Below, in pieces: positions 51,336 to 60,136 of a DNA stretch of 64,000 nucleotides; position 1 is the first letter of the stretch, and each line of letters starts with the position of its first letter. The DNA is from G963708325 sp963708325. GTDB taxonomy: Bacteria; Actinomycetota; Thermoleophilia; Solirubrobacterales; 70-9. Position numbers and translations under genes: made by a program. The notes beneath the pieces were generated by a model. The model saw nothing but the letters and a program-made list of their open reading frames with translations, was not told the DNA's origin and ran no database searches. Location: assembly GCA_963708325.1 (NCBI GenBank), contig OY970203.1, positions 1,612,001 through 1,676,000 on the forward strand, in the 5' to 3' direction.

Positions 51336-51806
51336 GTGAAGTGGTTCGTTCCGCTTGCCGGGGTGGTCGCCACGGTGCTCCGGCGGCTGCTGCGGGACGC
51401 CGAGGGACCCGACGGCACCGCGTCCACGCTCGCCTTTGCCGGCGGGATCCTGTTCGCGGTCGGGATGACGGTGTTCGCCGGGCTTGCCTTCTCGATCGGC
51501 GAGGTACCGGAGAAGCTCGAGCCGTCGACGCTTCAGGCCCTGCACGTCCTCAACAACGACATGTTCTTCCCCGTGGCGATCGGGGTGATCGCCTTCTCCG
51601 CCGGCTGCGGGATCGCCGTGGTGAAGACCGGCGTGCTGCCGAAGTGGCTGGGCTGGGTGGCGATCGCGATCGCGGTGGTCAGCGCGACTCCGCTCTTCTT
51701 CATCTCGATCCTGGTCTTCGCCCTCTGGATCATCGTCGTCAGCGTGCTGATGACGATGAGGGCAGGAGACACGGCAGCGCCACCGGCGGGCCCGCCGGTC
51801 GCCTAG
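51336..51806 (+). CDS. four-helix membrane protein, copy B (internally shortened paralogue)
   Basis: 156 residues. Aligns with the gene at 49145 (AGGILFAVGMTVFAGLAFSIG, LNNDMFFPVAIGVIAF, LPKWLGWVAIAIAVVSATPLF), but the N-terminal helix opening (KWFVPLAGVV) jumps straight into the region after the second helix. About 40 residues, comprising the extracellular loop and the second helix, are missing. GTG 51336 has a GAGGAGG-type site. It precedes the alcohol dehydrogenase gene by 19 bp. Confidence 0.72.
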   Translation: MKWFVPLAGVVATVLRRLLRDAEGPDGTASTLAFAGGILFAVGMTVFAGLAFSIGEVPEKLEPSTLQALHVLNNDMFFPVAIGVIAFSAGCGIAVVKTGVLPKWLGWVAIAIAVVSATPLFFISILVFALWIIVVSVLMTMRAGDTAAPPAGPPVA

Positions 51807-51825
51807 CCACCGAGGCCGGCGCACG

Positions 51826-52839
51826 GTGCGCCAGCTCGACTTCGTCGAGCCCGGCAGGCTGGAGTGGCGCGACGCGCCCGAGCCGCGCCTGGAGGGCGAT
51901 GGCGAGGCGCTCGTGCGGCCGCTGGCGGTCGCCACCTGCGACCTCGACCTGGCGATCGTGCGCGGGCGGGTCCCCCTTCAGGGTCCGTTCCCGTTCGGTC
52001 ACGAGGGCGTGGGCGAGGTCGCCGCGGTCGGCGATGCGGTCGCCGCGGTCAAGCCCGGGGACCTGGTCAGCGTGCCGTTCGAGATCTCCTGCGGCGAGTG
52101 CGCGCGCTGCCGCGCCGGCCACACCGGCAGCTGCGACGCGGTGCCGCGGATGTCGATGTACAGCCTGCCGTTCGGGGGCGACTACGGCGGCTTTCTGGCG
52201 GACGCCGTGCGGGTGCCGTATGCCGACGCGATGCTCGTCCCGGTGCCCGACGGCGTGGACCCGGCAGCGGTGGCGAGCCTCTCGGACAACATCCCCGACG
52301 GCTGGCGGACGGTCGCCCCGCAGCTCGAGCGAATGCCCGGTGCAGAGGTGCTGATCGCCGGCGGCGCCGGCTCGATTCCACTCTACGCGGTCGCGCTGGC
52401 GGTCGCGCTGGGAGCCGAGCGGGTCGACTGGGTGGGCGGGCGCACGCGCGACCGCGAGCTGGCGGAGCGGCTCGGCGCCAACCTCCTCGACGAAGAATTC
52501 CCGGCTCGCGCCGGGTCCCGGCGCTATCCGATCACCGTCGACGCCAGCGGCGACTCGGCCGGGCTGCGCTGCGCCCTGGAGTCGACCGACTACGACGGCG
52601 TCTGCACCAGCATCGGCATCTACTACGAGCCCGAGGCGCTGCCGCTGCTCTCGATGTACACGCGAAACCTCACCTTCCTCACCGGTCGTCCCCACGCGCG
52701 CCCGGCGATGCCGGCGATCCTCGAGCTGGTGCGAGAAGGCCGCTTTCGTCCCGAGCGGGTCACCGCCGAGACCGCGTCCTGGGACGACGCGGCGGAGGCG
52801 GTGGCGGGCCACGCCGCCAAGCTCGTGATCAGCCGCTAG
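51826..52839 (+). CDS. zinc-dependent alcohol dehydrogenase (MDR family)
   Basis: 337 residues. Catalytic-zinc ligands Cys in ATCDLD and His/Glu in FGHEGVGEV, structural-zinc cysteines CGECARCRAGHTGSC, and a Rossmann region IAGGAGSIPLYAVALA in place of the usual GxGxxG. The middle, IPDGWRTVAPQL, replaces the usual TGYxA helix segment. Alcohol or aldehyde substrate unknown. Its stop overlaps the convergent agmatinase stop by 11 bp. Confidence 0.87.
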   Translation: MRQLDFVEPGRLEWRDAPEPRLEGDGEALVRPLAVATCDLDLAIVRGRVPLQGPFPFGHEGVGEVAAVGDAVAAVKPGDLVSVPFEISCGECARCRAGHTGSCDAVPRMSMYSLPFGGDYGGFLADAVRVPYADAMLVPVPDGVDPAAVASLSDNIPDGWRTVAPQLERMPGAEVLIAGGAGSIPLYAVALAVALGAERVDWVGGRTRDRELAERLGANLLDEEFPARAGSRRYPITVDASGDSAGLRCALESTDYDGVCTSIGIYYEPEALPLLSMYTRNLTFLTGRPHARPAMPAILELVREGRFRPERVTAETASWDDAAEAVAGHAAKLVISR

Positions 52840-53788
52840 CCGCCCTCTTCGCGAGCGCCGCTAGGGCGAGCAGCTCGTAGGCGAGGTTGGCGGCGAGCAC
52901 GGCGGTGGTCGCGCCCGGGTCGTCGTACGGGGGCGAGACCTCCACCACGTCGAACCCGGCGAACCGCATCCCGGCCAGCGAGCGCAGCAGGGCGAGCGCC
53001 TCGTGCGACGTCAGCCCGCCCACCTCCGGTGTCCCGGTGGCGGGGGCGAACGCGGGGTCGATCGCATCGATGTCGAAGCTGAGGAAGGCCGGGCCGCCGG
53101 AGAGGCGCGAGCGGGCGAGGTCGGCGAAGTCGGCGGGCTGCATCGTGTGCAGCTCGTCTCCGCTGACGAGCTCGAAGCCGAGCCGGCGCGTCTCGGCCAG
53201 GTCCTCGGCGGAGTAGAGCGGACCCCGCATCCCCGCCATCAGCGAGCGGGAGGGGTCGAGGACGCCCTCCTCCACGGCGCGGCGGAATGACGTGCCGTGG
53301 AAGTAGCGCTCGCCGCGGTAGGTGTCCCACGTGTCGGCATGGGCGTCGATCAGCAGCAGCCCGAGGGGCCCGTGGTGGGCGGCGAGGGCGCGAAGCTCGC
53401 CCAGGGCGATCGTGTGGTCGCCGCCGATCGCCAGCGTGACGGCGCCGGACTCGACGACCTCCGCGAGGCCGGCGGCGATCTCGTCCACGGCGCGCTGGGC
53501 GTTCCCCGTCGACAGCTCGACGTCGCCGCGGTCGACGATCTCCAGCGAGCCGAAGACGTCGACGTCCAGCGCCGGGTGGTAATCGCGCAGCAGGACCGAT
53601 GCCGAGCGCACGGCCTCGGGCCCGAAGCGGGCGCCGGGGCGGAAGCTGGTGCCCCCGTCGAAGGGAACGCCGACGACGGCGACGTCGACGCCGTCGAGCT
53701 CGCGCCTGTGCGGGCGCCGGGCGAACGTGCGGATCCCCGAGAACCGCGGCGGGGCATCGGTGGGGGAACGCTCTGGCCGGTCGCTCAC
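52829..53788 (-). CDS. speB: agmatinase / arginase-family ureohydrolase
   Basis: 319 residues. The binuclear manganese site is complete: GGDHTIALG, LLLIDAHADTWDTY and LSFDIDAIDPAFAPATGTPE. VGVPFDGGTSFRPGARFGP and FDVVEVSPPYD are agmatinase-type. GTG 53788 shares a 4-bp overlap with the upstream decarboxylase, so agmatine made by that enzyme would be hydrolysed here to putrescine and urea. Arginase is a less likely alternative given the neighbour. Confidence 0.9.
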   Translation of the reverse strand: MSDRPERSPTDAPPRFSGIRTFARRPHRRELDGVDVAVVGVPFDGGTSFRPGARFGPEAVRSASVLLRDYHPALDVDVFGSLEIVDRGDVELSTGNAQRAVDEIAAGLAEVVESGAVTLAIGGDHTIALGELRALAAHHGPLGLLLIDAHADTWDTYRGERYFHGTSFRRAVEEGVLDPSRSLMAGMRGPLYSAEDLAETRRLGFELVSGDELHTMQPADFADLARSRLSGGPAFLSFDIDAIDPAFAPATGTPEVGGLTSHEALALLRSLAGMRFAGFDVVEVSPPYDDPGATTAVLAANLAYELLALAALAKRAASG

Positions 53789-55272
53789 CGGGTGCCTCCC
53801 GCTTCCCGCACCACCCTCACCGTTCGCAGCTTTCGATCGCTGGCTCCGCGCACGCGCCCGCCATGCGCCACCGTGTCGGCGATGTAGGCGAGCGTGGGCG
53901 CCGTGAGGCGCTCTCCGGGCAGCACGTTGGGCACGCCGGGAGGGTAGGCGGCGAGCGACTCGGCCGCGATCCTGCCCTCGGCCCGCTCGAAGGCCACGAC
54001 CTCCTGCTGTCCCAGGAACGCCTCCCGCGGCGACAGCTCCAGCGGCCCCCAGGGAGGCGGCTCGGCGAACGGACGCGCCGCGGCGACGTCGGCCTCGTCG
54101 AGGCTGGAGACCGCGTGGCGCAGCGCCTTCAGCAGCCTCTCGGCCCGGGGCGCCGCGGGCTCGCCCATCCCGAAGACGGCCACGACCACGCTCTCGGACG
54201 ACAGCTCGACGTTGATGTCGTCGAGGTCGTGGAGCAGCCGCGCCATGCGGTGACCGCTGATGCCGGTGCCGCGCACGTCTATCGACAGGCGCAGTGGGTC
54301 CCAGCCGTGCACGCCGGGCCGCTCGCCGATGCGCTCGTCGAGCACGTCGAGCCCGGGGATCTCGCGAATCTCGGCTCGGGCCCGCTCGAGGGCGGCGATC
54401 GTCTCGGCGAGTAGCTCGGGCCCGTGCAGGGCGGCGTGACGGCGGGCGGCGTCCAGCGAGGCGGTGAGCAGCCCGTTCGGGCTGGTCGACTCCGTCAGGG
54501 TGACGCTTCGGTCGACGACGTCCTCCCCGATCCGGCCCTCGGCGCGGCCGAGGTGCAGGATCGCCGTCTGGGTGAGGCTGCCGACGATCTTGTGGGTGGA
54601 GCAGATGACCAGGTCGGCCCCGCACTCCAGCGCCGCCTCGGGGAGCGCGTCGGAGAAGTGCAGGTGGGCCCCCCAGGCCTCGTCGACGACCAGCGGGATG
54701 CCGCGCTCGTGCGTGGCCGAGGCGAGGGCGCGGACGTCCGCGACGGCGCCGAAGTAGGTCGGCGAGACGATCACGACGCCGGCGGCGTCGGGCTCGGCCT
54801 CGAGCGCGGCGTCGAGCCGCTCGGGCGCCAGGCAGTGTGCGATTCCCAGCTCGGGATCGATCTCGGGCGCGGCGAAGCGGGGGCGGATCCCGGCCAGGAC
54901 GAGGCCGTCGATCACGCTCGAGTGGACGTTTCGCTGCACCACGAGGCGGTCGCCGAGGTGAGCCAGCGCGAGGCAGGCGGCGTGGTTTCCCTGCGAGGCT
55001 CCGTTGAGCAGGAACCAGCTCCGCTCCGCGCCCCAAGCGTCCGCCGCCAGCGCCTGCGCTCGCTCGAACGGGGTGGGGTCGGGGGGCGGCACGTCGATCC
55101 CCTCGATGTCGGCGGGGATGTCGTGGACGAGTGCCGAGGCGCCGAGGGTCTCGATCAGGGCGGCGTCGGCTCCGACCCCGCCCTTGTGCCCCGGTATGTG
55201 GAAGCGCCCCGGCTCGCGGGCCGCGTAGCTGACGAGCGCGTCGAGATAGGGCGTCTCGTCCTGCGCGCTCAC
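53785..55272 (-). CDS. Orn/Lys/Arg decarboxylase, probably arginine decarboxylase
   Basis: 495-residue PLP enzyme of the fold-type I group (shorter than E. coli inducible decarboxylases, as in Gram-positive SpeA-like enzymes). Start features TPYLDALVSYAAREPGRFHIPGHKGG, then FLLNGASQGNHAACLA, VDEAWGAHLHFSD and the PLP lysine in ICSTHKIVGSLTQTA. The C-terminal domain includes YPPGVPNVLPGERL. Coupling to agmatinase favours arginine as substrate. GTG start 55272; upstream is the divergent EAL gene. Confidence 0.87.
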   Translation of the reverse strand: MSAQDETPYLDALVSYAAREPGRFHIPGHKGGVGADAALIETLGASALVHDIPADIEGIDVPPPDPTPFERAQALAADAWGAERSWFLLNGASQGNHAACLALAHLGDRLVVQRNVHSSVIDGLVLAGIRPRFAAPEIDPELGIAHCLAPERLDAALEAEPDAAGVVIVSPTYFGAVADVRALASATHERGIPLVVDEAWGAHLHFSDALPEAALECGADLVICSTHKIVGSLTQTAILHLGRAEGRIGEDVVDRSVTLTESTSPNGLLTASLDAARRHAALHGPELLAETIAALERARAEIREIPGLDVLDERIGERPGVHGWDPLRLSIDVRGTGISGHRMARLLHDLDDINVELSSESVVVAVFGMGEPAAPRAERLLKALRHAVSSLDEADVAAARPFAEPPPWGPLELSPREAFLGQQEVVAFERAEGRIAAESLAAYPPGVPNVLPGERLTAPTLAYIADTVAHGGRVRGASDRKLRTVRVVREAGGTR

Positions 55273-55352
55273 GCATCCGAGTCTATGCCCGCCCGCCGAC
55301 CGTCGCCGCCCTCCGTCCGTGCAAATCGCCGCCGCCGCTATACGCTGGAAGC

Positions 55353-56510
55353 GTGCGTACGCAGGCGATTCGCCGCGCTGTCGCGGAGTCCGCCCTGACG
55401 CGTCCGCTGGCGCTCGTGTCGGTGGCGATCCTCCTGCTGGTCGGGCTGCCGGTCGTGCGCTTTCTCACCGACACCCAGGGCATCATGCTGTTCTCCGTCG
55501 TTCCGATCGCCCTGCTGGCGATGCTGTTCGGCGTCCGGGGCGGGCTCGCCGCGGCGCTGTTCTCGTCCGGGGCATATCTCGCTTGGGCGCTGACCGGCGG
55601 CGGCTTCGGTGCCACCGCGGACGCCGGCACGCCGGTCTGTTTCTTCCTCCTCGGGCTGGTCAGCGGTTTCTTCGCTCATGGCGCGCTCGGCGACTTCGAC
55701 CTTCGTGCCGTGGCGAGGCGTACGGCGCTGCGAGGCGCGATCCGCCGAGGCGACGTTGTCTTCCACTACCAACCCCTCGCCGATGCGCGCACGGGCGCGG
55801 TGATCGCATTCGAGGCGCTCGCGCGCTGGCAGCATCCGGAGCGCGGCCTGCTCCCCCCCGCGGAGTTCATCCCCTTCGCCGAAGGCGATCCCCGCACTAT
55901 GTGGGAGCTGACGATGCGGGCCCTCGACTGCGCACTATCCGAGGCGGCCGAGATGTGGAAGGGCGGCGAGGAAGCCGCCGTGCTGATCAACATATCCGCC
56001 TCGTGTCTGCATCGCGAGGACCTCGCCGTCGGGCTGACAGAGGCGATGAGCAGGCACCGCTGTCCCCGCGGACGCCTCGGGGTCGAGATCACGGAGGATG
56101 CCCTCGCCGGAGACCTCGACGAGGCGGCGGGACGCCTCGGCGTGTTGAGGGAGCTGGGGGTGCCGGTCGTGCTCGACGACTTCGGCACCGGGTACTCGTC
56201 GCTCACCCGCCTCGCCCGGCTTCCCCTGGACTGGGTGAAGCTGGACCTCAGCCGCTTCCCGGGCCGAGCGGCCCCCGACGGCGAGAGGGTGATCGGGGGG
56301 ATCGTCGAGCTCGCCCACGGCCTGGACCTCACGGTCGTCGCCGAGCACGTCGAGAACGACGAGCGCCAGCAGCTCGTGCGCCGATCGGGGTGCGACCTGA
56401 TCCAGGGGTTCCGGCTCAGCCGCCCGCTGCCGATGGGCCGCTTCCGCCGCTGGCTGGAGGCGTCGCACGCCCCCAGCGGCGGTCGGGCCGGCCAAGGCAC
56501 GCCCGGCTGA
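55353..56510 (+). CDS. membrane-anchored EAL-domain cyclic-di-GMP phosphodiesterase
   Basis: 385 residues. Three hydrophobic helices at the N-terminus (~20-115) without a periplasmic sensor domain, then an EAL domain with FEALARWQHPERG, NISAS (metal Asn), EITEDAL, LDDFGTGYSSLTRL, catalytic Lys in DWVKLDLS and VAEHVEN, QGFRLSRPLP. All key residues appear intact. TATACG ten bases before the GTG at 55353 suggests a leaderless mRNA. Sits between polyamine synthesis and uptake genes. Confidence 0.88.
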   Translation: MRTQAIRRAVAESALTRPLALVSVAILLLVGLPVVRFLTDTQGIMLFSVVPIALLAMLFGVRGGLAAALFSSGAYLAWALTGGGFGATADAGTPVCFFLLGLVSGFFAHGALGDFDLRAVARRTALRGAIRRGDVVFHYQPLADARTGAVIAFEALARWQHPERGLLPPAEFIPFAEGDPRTMWELTMRALDCALSEAAEMWKGGEEAAVLINISASCLHREDLAVGLTEAMSRHRCPRGRLGVEITEDALAGDLDEAAGRLGVLRELGVPVVLDDFGTGYSSLTRLARLPLDWVKLDLSRFPGRAAPDGERVIGGIVELAHGLDLTVVAEHVENDERQQLVRRSGCDLIQGFRLSRPLPMGRFRRWLEASHAPSGGRAGQGTPG

Positions 56511-56514
56511 GCCG

Positions 56515-57990
56515 CTACGCGTCTCCCTGCACGCCGTAGGGATACCACCACTCCTTCGGCGCTATCTCGGTCTCGACGTGGACGTGCTTGGTCTCCTGGA
56601 AGGCCTCGAGTCCCTCGCGGCCCAGCTCGCGGCCGAGGCCCGACTGCTTGAAGCCCCCGAACGGGCCCGCGTCGTTGTCGGTGAGGGGGTCGTTGAACCA
56701 GACCGTGCCCGCCTTGATCTCGCGCATACAGCGCACCATCGTCGCCAGGTCGCCGGTGTAGACGTTCGCGCCGAGCCCGAAGCGGGTCGAGTTCGCCAGC
56801 TCGATCGCCTCGTCGAGCCCGGATACGGGCACGATCGGGGCCACCGGCCCGAAGGTCTCCTCGCGCAGCAGGTCCGTCTCGGTGGGGGCGCCGGTGACCA
56901 CCGCCGGTGCGTAGTAGTGGCCGCGGTCGCGGCCGCCGCGGTCGCCGCCGACCAGCACCTCCGCCCCCGCCTCGACCGCCGCCTCGACCTGGTCGACGAC
57001 CTTCTGCCGCTGCGCCGCCGAGACCATCGGGCCGATGTCGGTGCCCGGGTCGAGCGGGTCGCCGATCCGCAGGCCGTCCGTGTAGTCGACGAACGCCGCC
57101 ACGTAGTCGTCGTAGACCTCGCGCATCACGTAGAACCGCTCCGCCGATGTGCAGACCTGGCCGGCGTTCAGGTAGGCGGCCCAGGCGCCCCCCTTCGCCG
57201 CCACGCCGACGCCCTCGGCGCCGACGTCGGCGCAGACGATGAACGGATCCTTGCCGCCCATCTCCAGGTTGACGCGGGCGATCCGATCGGCGCAGACGCG
57301 GGCGATGCTCTTCCCCGTTTCGACGGAGCCGGTGAAGGCGACGCAGTCCACGCGCTCGTCGGCCACCAGGCGCGATCCGACGTCGCCCGCCCCGGCGACG
57401 ACGTTGACTACGCCGGCCGGCAGGTGGTCGAAGCAGCCGGCCATGGCCAGCGTCGACAGCGGCGTCAGCTCCGACGGCTTGCAGACGACGGGGTTGCCGG
57501 CGGCCAGCGCCGGCGCCACCTTCCAGGCGAGCAGCAGCAGCGGATAGTTCCAGGGGACGATGCAGGCGACCACGCCGACCGGGTCCTTGACGACGAGCGA
57601 GAGCTGAGTCGACTCGATCGACGGGATCACGCGGCCGGCCGAGTCGCGGCCGATCTCGGCGTAGTAGTCGAGCGCCGCTGCCGTCCAGCCGACCTCGTCG
57701 GAGTTCTCGACCAGCGGCTTGCCGCCCTCCAGGGTCATCGTCCGGGCGAGGTCGTCGCTGCGGTCGCGCAGCCGTCGCGCCGCCTCGTGCAGCATCTCCC
57801 CGCGCTCGACGGCCGGCGTCCGCTCCCATCCGCGGCGCGCCGCGGCGGCCGCCGCGACCGCCGCGTCCAGCTGTTCGTCCGACGGTAGCGCCACCGTGGC
57901 GACCGTCTCCTCGGTGGCCGGGTTCTCGACCTCGAGCGCCGCGCCGTTGCCGCCGACGCGCTCGCCGTCGATCAGAAGCCTCGTCTCCAT
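56515..57990 (-). CDS. NAD(P)-dependent aldehyde dehydrogenase (aminobutyraldehyde-type candidate)
   Basis: 491 residues, standard ALDH. Cofactor-binding IVPWNYPLLLLAWKVAPAL and VAFTGSVETGKSI, general base LEMGGKDP, catalytic cysteine NAGQVCTSAERFYV and the C-terminal PFGGFKQSGLGRELG. Convergent with the EAL gene, four bases apart. Position at the end of a permease-USP-ALDH run behind potABCD suggests oxidation of a polyamine-derived aldehyde, for example 4-aminobutanal; that is context inference. Confidence 0.88.
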   Translation of the reverse strand: METRLLIDGERVGGNGAALEVENPATEETVATVALPSDEQLDAAVAAAAAARRGWERTPAVERGEMLHEAARRLRDRSDDLARTMTLEGGKPLVENSDEVGWTAAALDYYAEIGRDSAGRVIPSIESTQLSLVVKDPVGVVACIVPWNYPLLLLAWKVAPALAAGNPVVCKPSELTPLSTLAMAGCFDHLPAGVVNVVAGAGDVGSRLVADERVDCVAFTGSVETGKSIARVCADRIARVNLEMGGKDPFIVCADVGAEGVGVAAKGGAWAAYLNAGQVCTSAERFYVMREVYDDYVAAFVDYTDGLRIGDPLDPGTDIGPMVSAAQRQKVVDQVEAAVEAGAEVLVGGDRGGRDRGHYYAPAVVTGAPTETDLLREETFGPVAPIVPVSGLDEAIELANSTRFGLGANVYTGDLATMVRCMREIKAGTVWFNDPLTDNDAGPFGGFKQSGLGRELGREGLEAFQETKHVHVETEIAPKEWWYPYGVQGDA

Positions 57991-58000
57991 CCGCCGCCCT

Positions 58001-58417
58001 CTAGGTGGCGCGGACGAGCAGGACCGGAATCGGGGACACGTGGACCAGCTCGTGCGTCACCGAACCCAGGATCGCGCCCTTCAGCGGCGAGTCGCCATGG
58101 GTCCCGACCACGATCATCCTCGCGTTGCGCTCCTCGGCGACCTCGACGAGGGAGTTGACCGCGGTGTTGGCGCGCATCTCGGTCTCGACCTCGACGCCGC
58201 TCGCCGCGGCCAGCTCGGCGGCCTCGCCGACCGCCGCCTCGCCGAACTCCTTCACCGCCTCGCGATGGCTGGGGACCTCGCCGCCGCCGTATCCGCGCGG
58301 CTCGTACCCGAACACGACCACGAGGCCGTCGCCCAAGTCCTTTGCCAGGTCGGCGGCCTTGCCCAGCGCGCGCTTGGCGCAATCGGAACCGTCATAGCCG
58401 ACCACTATGTGGCTCAT
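58001..58417 (-). CDS. universal stress protein (UspA family)
   Basis: 138 residues, single Usp domain. Starts SHIVVGYDGSDCAKRAL; the ATP-binding loop VVGTHGDSPLKGAILGSVTHEL keeps the G-x2-G-x9-G-S pattern, so ATP binding is likely. Ten bases before the ALDH start on the same strand and ten bases after the APC permease gene, hence probably one transcript. Confidence 0.9.
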   Translation of the reverse strand: MSHIVVGYDGSDCAKRALGKAADLAKDLGDGLVVVFGYEPRGYGGGEVPSHREAVKEFGEAAVGEAAELAAASGVEVETEMRANTAVNSLVEVAEERNARMIVVGTHGDSPLKGAILGSVTHELVHVSPIPVLLVRAT

Positions 58418-58427
58418 CGCGTCCTCC

Positions 58428-59993
58428 TCATTCGGTCATCACCGAGGCCTCTCCGCGGACGGTTCCCTCGAGGATCCCGGGCTCGGCAACCTCAGGCTTG
58501 CGCTTGAAGAACTTCGGATAGACGACGTTGGCGATCACCATCAGCACGACCCCGAACAGAAGCAACCCGACGCCGATCGCCACCGGCGTGCCGATTCCGG
58601 CGACGCCGCCCGTGTAGTTGACGACCGTGCTGGTGGTGTTGTAGTCGGAAAACGCCTTGATGAAGATCCCCGTCAGCATCAGGCCGCCAAGCAGGGGAGC
58701 GACACCGACCATCACGAAGTTGCGGACGCTCTTGAATAGCTCCTTGCGATAGTAGACCGCGCACGCGTACCCGGTCAGCCCGTAGTAGAAGGCGATCAGG
58801 AAGCCGAGGCCGGTGATCGAGTCGGCGAGGACGTTCTGGCTGATGTTGATGATGAAAAGCGTCCAGACCAGCGACACCGCGCCCATCACGAGCGTGGAGA
58901 CGTCGGGCGTCAGGTAGCGCGGGTGAATGCGGCCGAAGGCCTTCGGAATCGAGCGGAAGCGCGCCATCGAGAGGGTCGTGCGGGCCGTGGGCAGGATCGT
59001 GGTCTGGGTCGAGGCGGATGCCGACGTCAGCACGGCGATGATCAGCAGCTTGTCGAGCGGTGAGCCGAAGACGTCTCCGCCGAGGGCGCTGAGCACGTCG
59101 TCGGCGTTGGCGGACAGGAACGACCGCCCGTGGTATGCCTGCGCGGCAACGGCCACGACAACGTAGATAAGGACCAGCAGGATCGTGCTCATCACGGCGG
59201 CCTTGCCCGGTCCCGAGGACGCGTTCTCGGACTCCTCGTTGACGCAGACGCCGGTGTCCCAGCCCCAGTAGATGAAGATGCCGAGCAGCACGCCGTCCAC
59301 GAGCGCGGTCGTGCCGCCCGGGAGGTTGAAGGGGTTGAGCCAGTCGAGCGAGGGATCCACCGCTCCGGCCGGATCGCCGCTGTAGACCTTGACCAGCGCC
59401 ACGATCGAGAACAGGGCCAGGGTGACGATCTCCATCGACAGCAGGAAGTACTGGGTGCGGGCGGACAGCTCGATGCCGACCCAGCAGATCCAGGTCATCA
59501 CCGCGATCCACACGGCGGCGGCGATGCTGACCGCGAGCAGGGAGGTCGCGGCGCTGTCCCAGCCGAACAGCAGGAACGTGTAGACGCCGGCGATATAGGC
59601 GAGGGTGGCCATCACGACCACGTCGGAAGCGACGATGGCCCACCCCGTGAGCCAGCCGAGCCGCGGCCCCATCGCCCGCGTCACCCAGGTGAAGCTCGTG
59701 CCGCAATCCGGGTCGGCCTTGTTCATGTAGTTGTAGGCCGCCGCTATCAGCAGCATCGGGATGAATGAGACGATCATCACGGCCGGGGCGTGAAATCCCA
59801 TCCCGGCGATCGCGGTGACGAACCCGAGCGTCGCCGCCAGGCTGTAGGCGGGGGCGGTCGAAGCGACGCCGATGACCAGGTTGGACAGGTAGCCGAGGGC
59901 GCCGGACTTCAGCCCCTTCTCGCCGGGGGCAACGCCGGCGCCGTCGCCCGTTCCGCCAACTCCACCCGGAACCGCTGCCGATGCGCTCTCCAT
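58428..59993 (-). CDS. APC-superfamily amino acid/polyamine permease
   Basis: 521 residues with 12-13 hydrophobic helices. Helix 1 carries the unwound substrate-binding motif (GVASTAPAYSLAATLGF) and helix 6 the segment GIFIYWGWDTGVCVNEES. The gene lies between the ABC polyamine importer genes and Usp/ALDH, which suggests polyamine, GABA or amino-acid exchange; substrate not determinable from sequence. Confidence 0.88.
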   Translation of the reverse strand: MESASAAVPGGVGGTGDGAGVAPGEKGLKSGALGYLSNLVIGVASTAPAYSLAATLGFVTAIAGMGFHAPAVMIVSFIPMLLIAAAYNYMNKADPDCGTSFTWVTRAMGPRLGWLTGWAIVASDVVVMATLAYIAGVYTFLLFGWDSAATSLLAVSIAAAVWIAVMTWICWVGIELSARTQYFLLSMEIVTLALFSIVALVKVYSGDPAGAVDPSLDWLNPFNLPGGTTALVDGVLLGIFIYWGWDTGVCVNEESENASSGPGKAAVMSTILLVLIYVVVAVAAQAYHGRSFLSANADDVLSALGGDVFGSPLDKLLIIAVLTSASASTQTTILPTARTTLSMARFRSIPKAFGRIHPRYLTPDVSTLVMGAVSLVWTLFIINISQNVLADSITGLGFLIAFYYGLTGYACAVYYRKELFKSVRNFVMVGVAPLLGGLMLTGIFIKAFSDYNTTSTVVNYTGGVAGIGTPVAIGVGLLLFGVVLMVIANVVYPKFFKRKPEVAEPGILEGTVRGEASVMTE

Positions 59994-60013
59994 GCCCCTC
60001 TCCTTCCGTTTCC

Positions 60014-60136
60014 TCAGGCTTCCTGCTCGGGTCGCACTGAAGCGAACCGCTCGGCCCGACGCTGCTCCCAGACGGTGAAGACCATAGCCGCCACGGTGAC
60101 CGCGAACAGCATCGTGGCCATCACGTAGGGGCTCAC
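60014..60136 (-). CDS. 40-residue single-helix protein duplicated from the PotC C-terminus
   Basis: GTG at 60136 overlaps the potC stop by 4 bp (GTGA). The product consists of one transmembrane helix (MATMLFAVTVAAMVFTVW) and a basic tail (EQRRAERFASVRPEQEA). It matches the last helix and tail of PotC (LATILFMVTTLAIVLVVW then QQRRAERMAAVLPEPE) nearly residue for residue, with substitutions spread over the length rather than concentrated. A maintained reading frame after divergence suggests selection. Possible roles: auxiliary subunit, competitor for the PotC helix, or a relic. It ends 20 bp before the APC permease start. Confidence 0.65.
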   Translation of the reverse strand: MSPYVMATMLFAVTVAAMVFTVWEQRRAERFASVRPEQEA

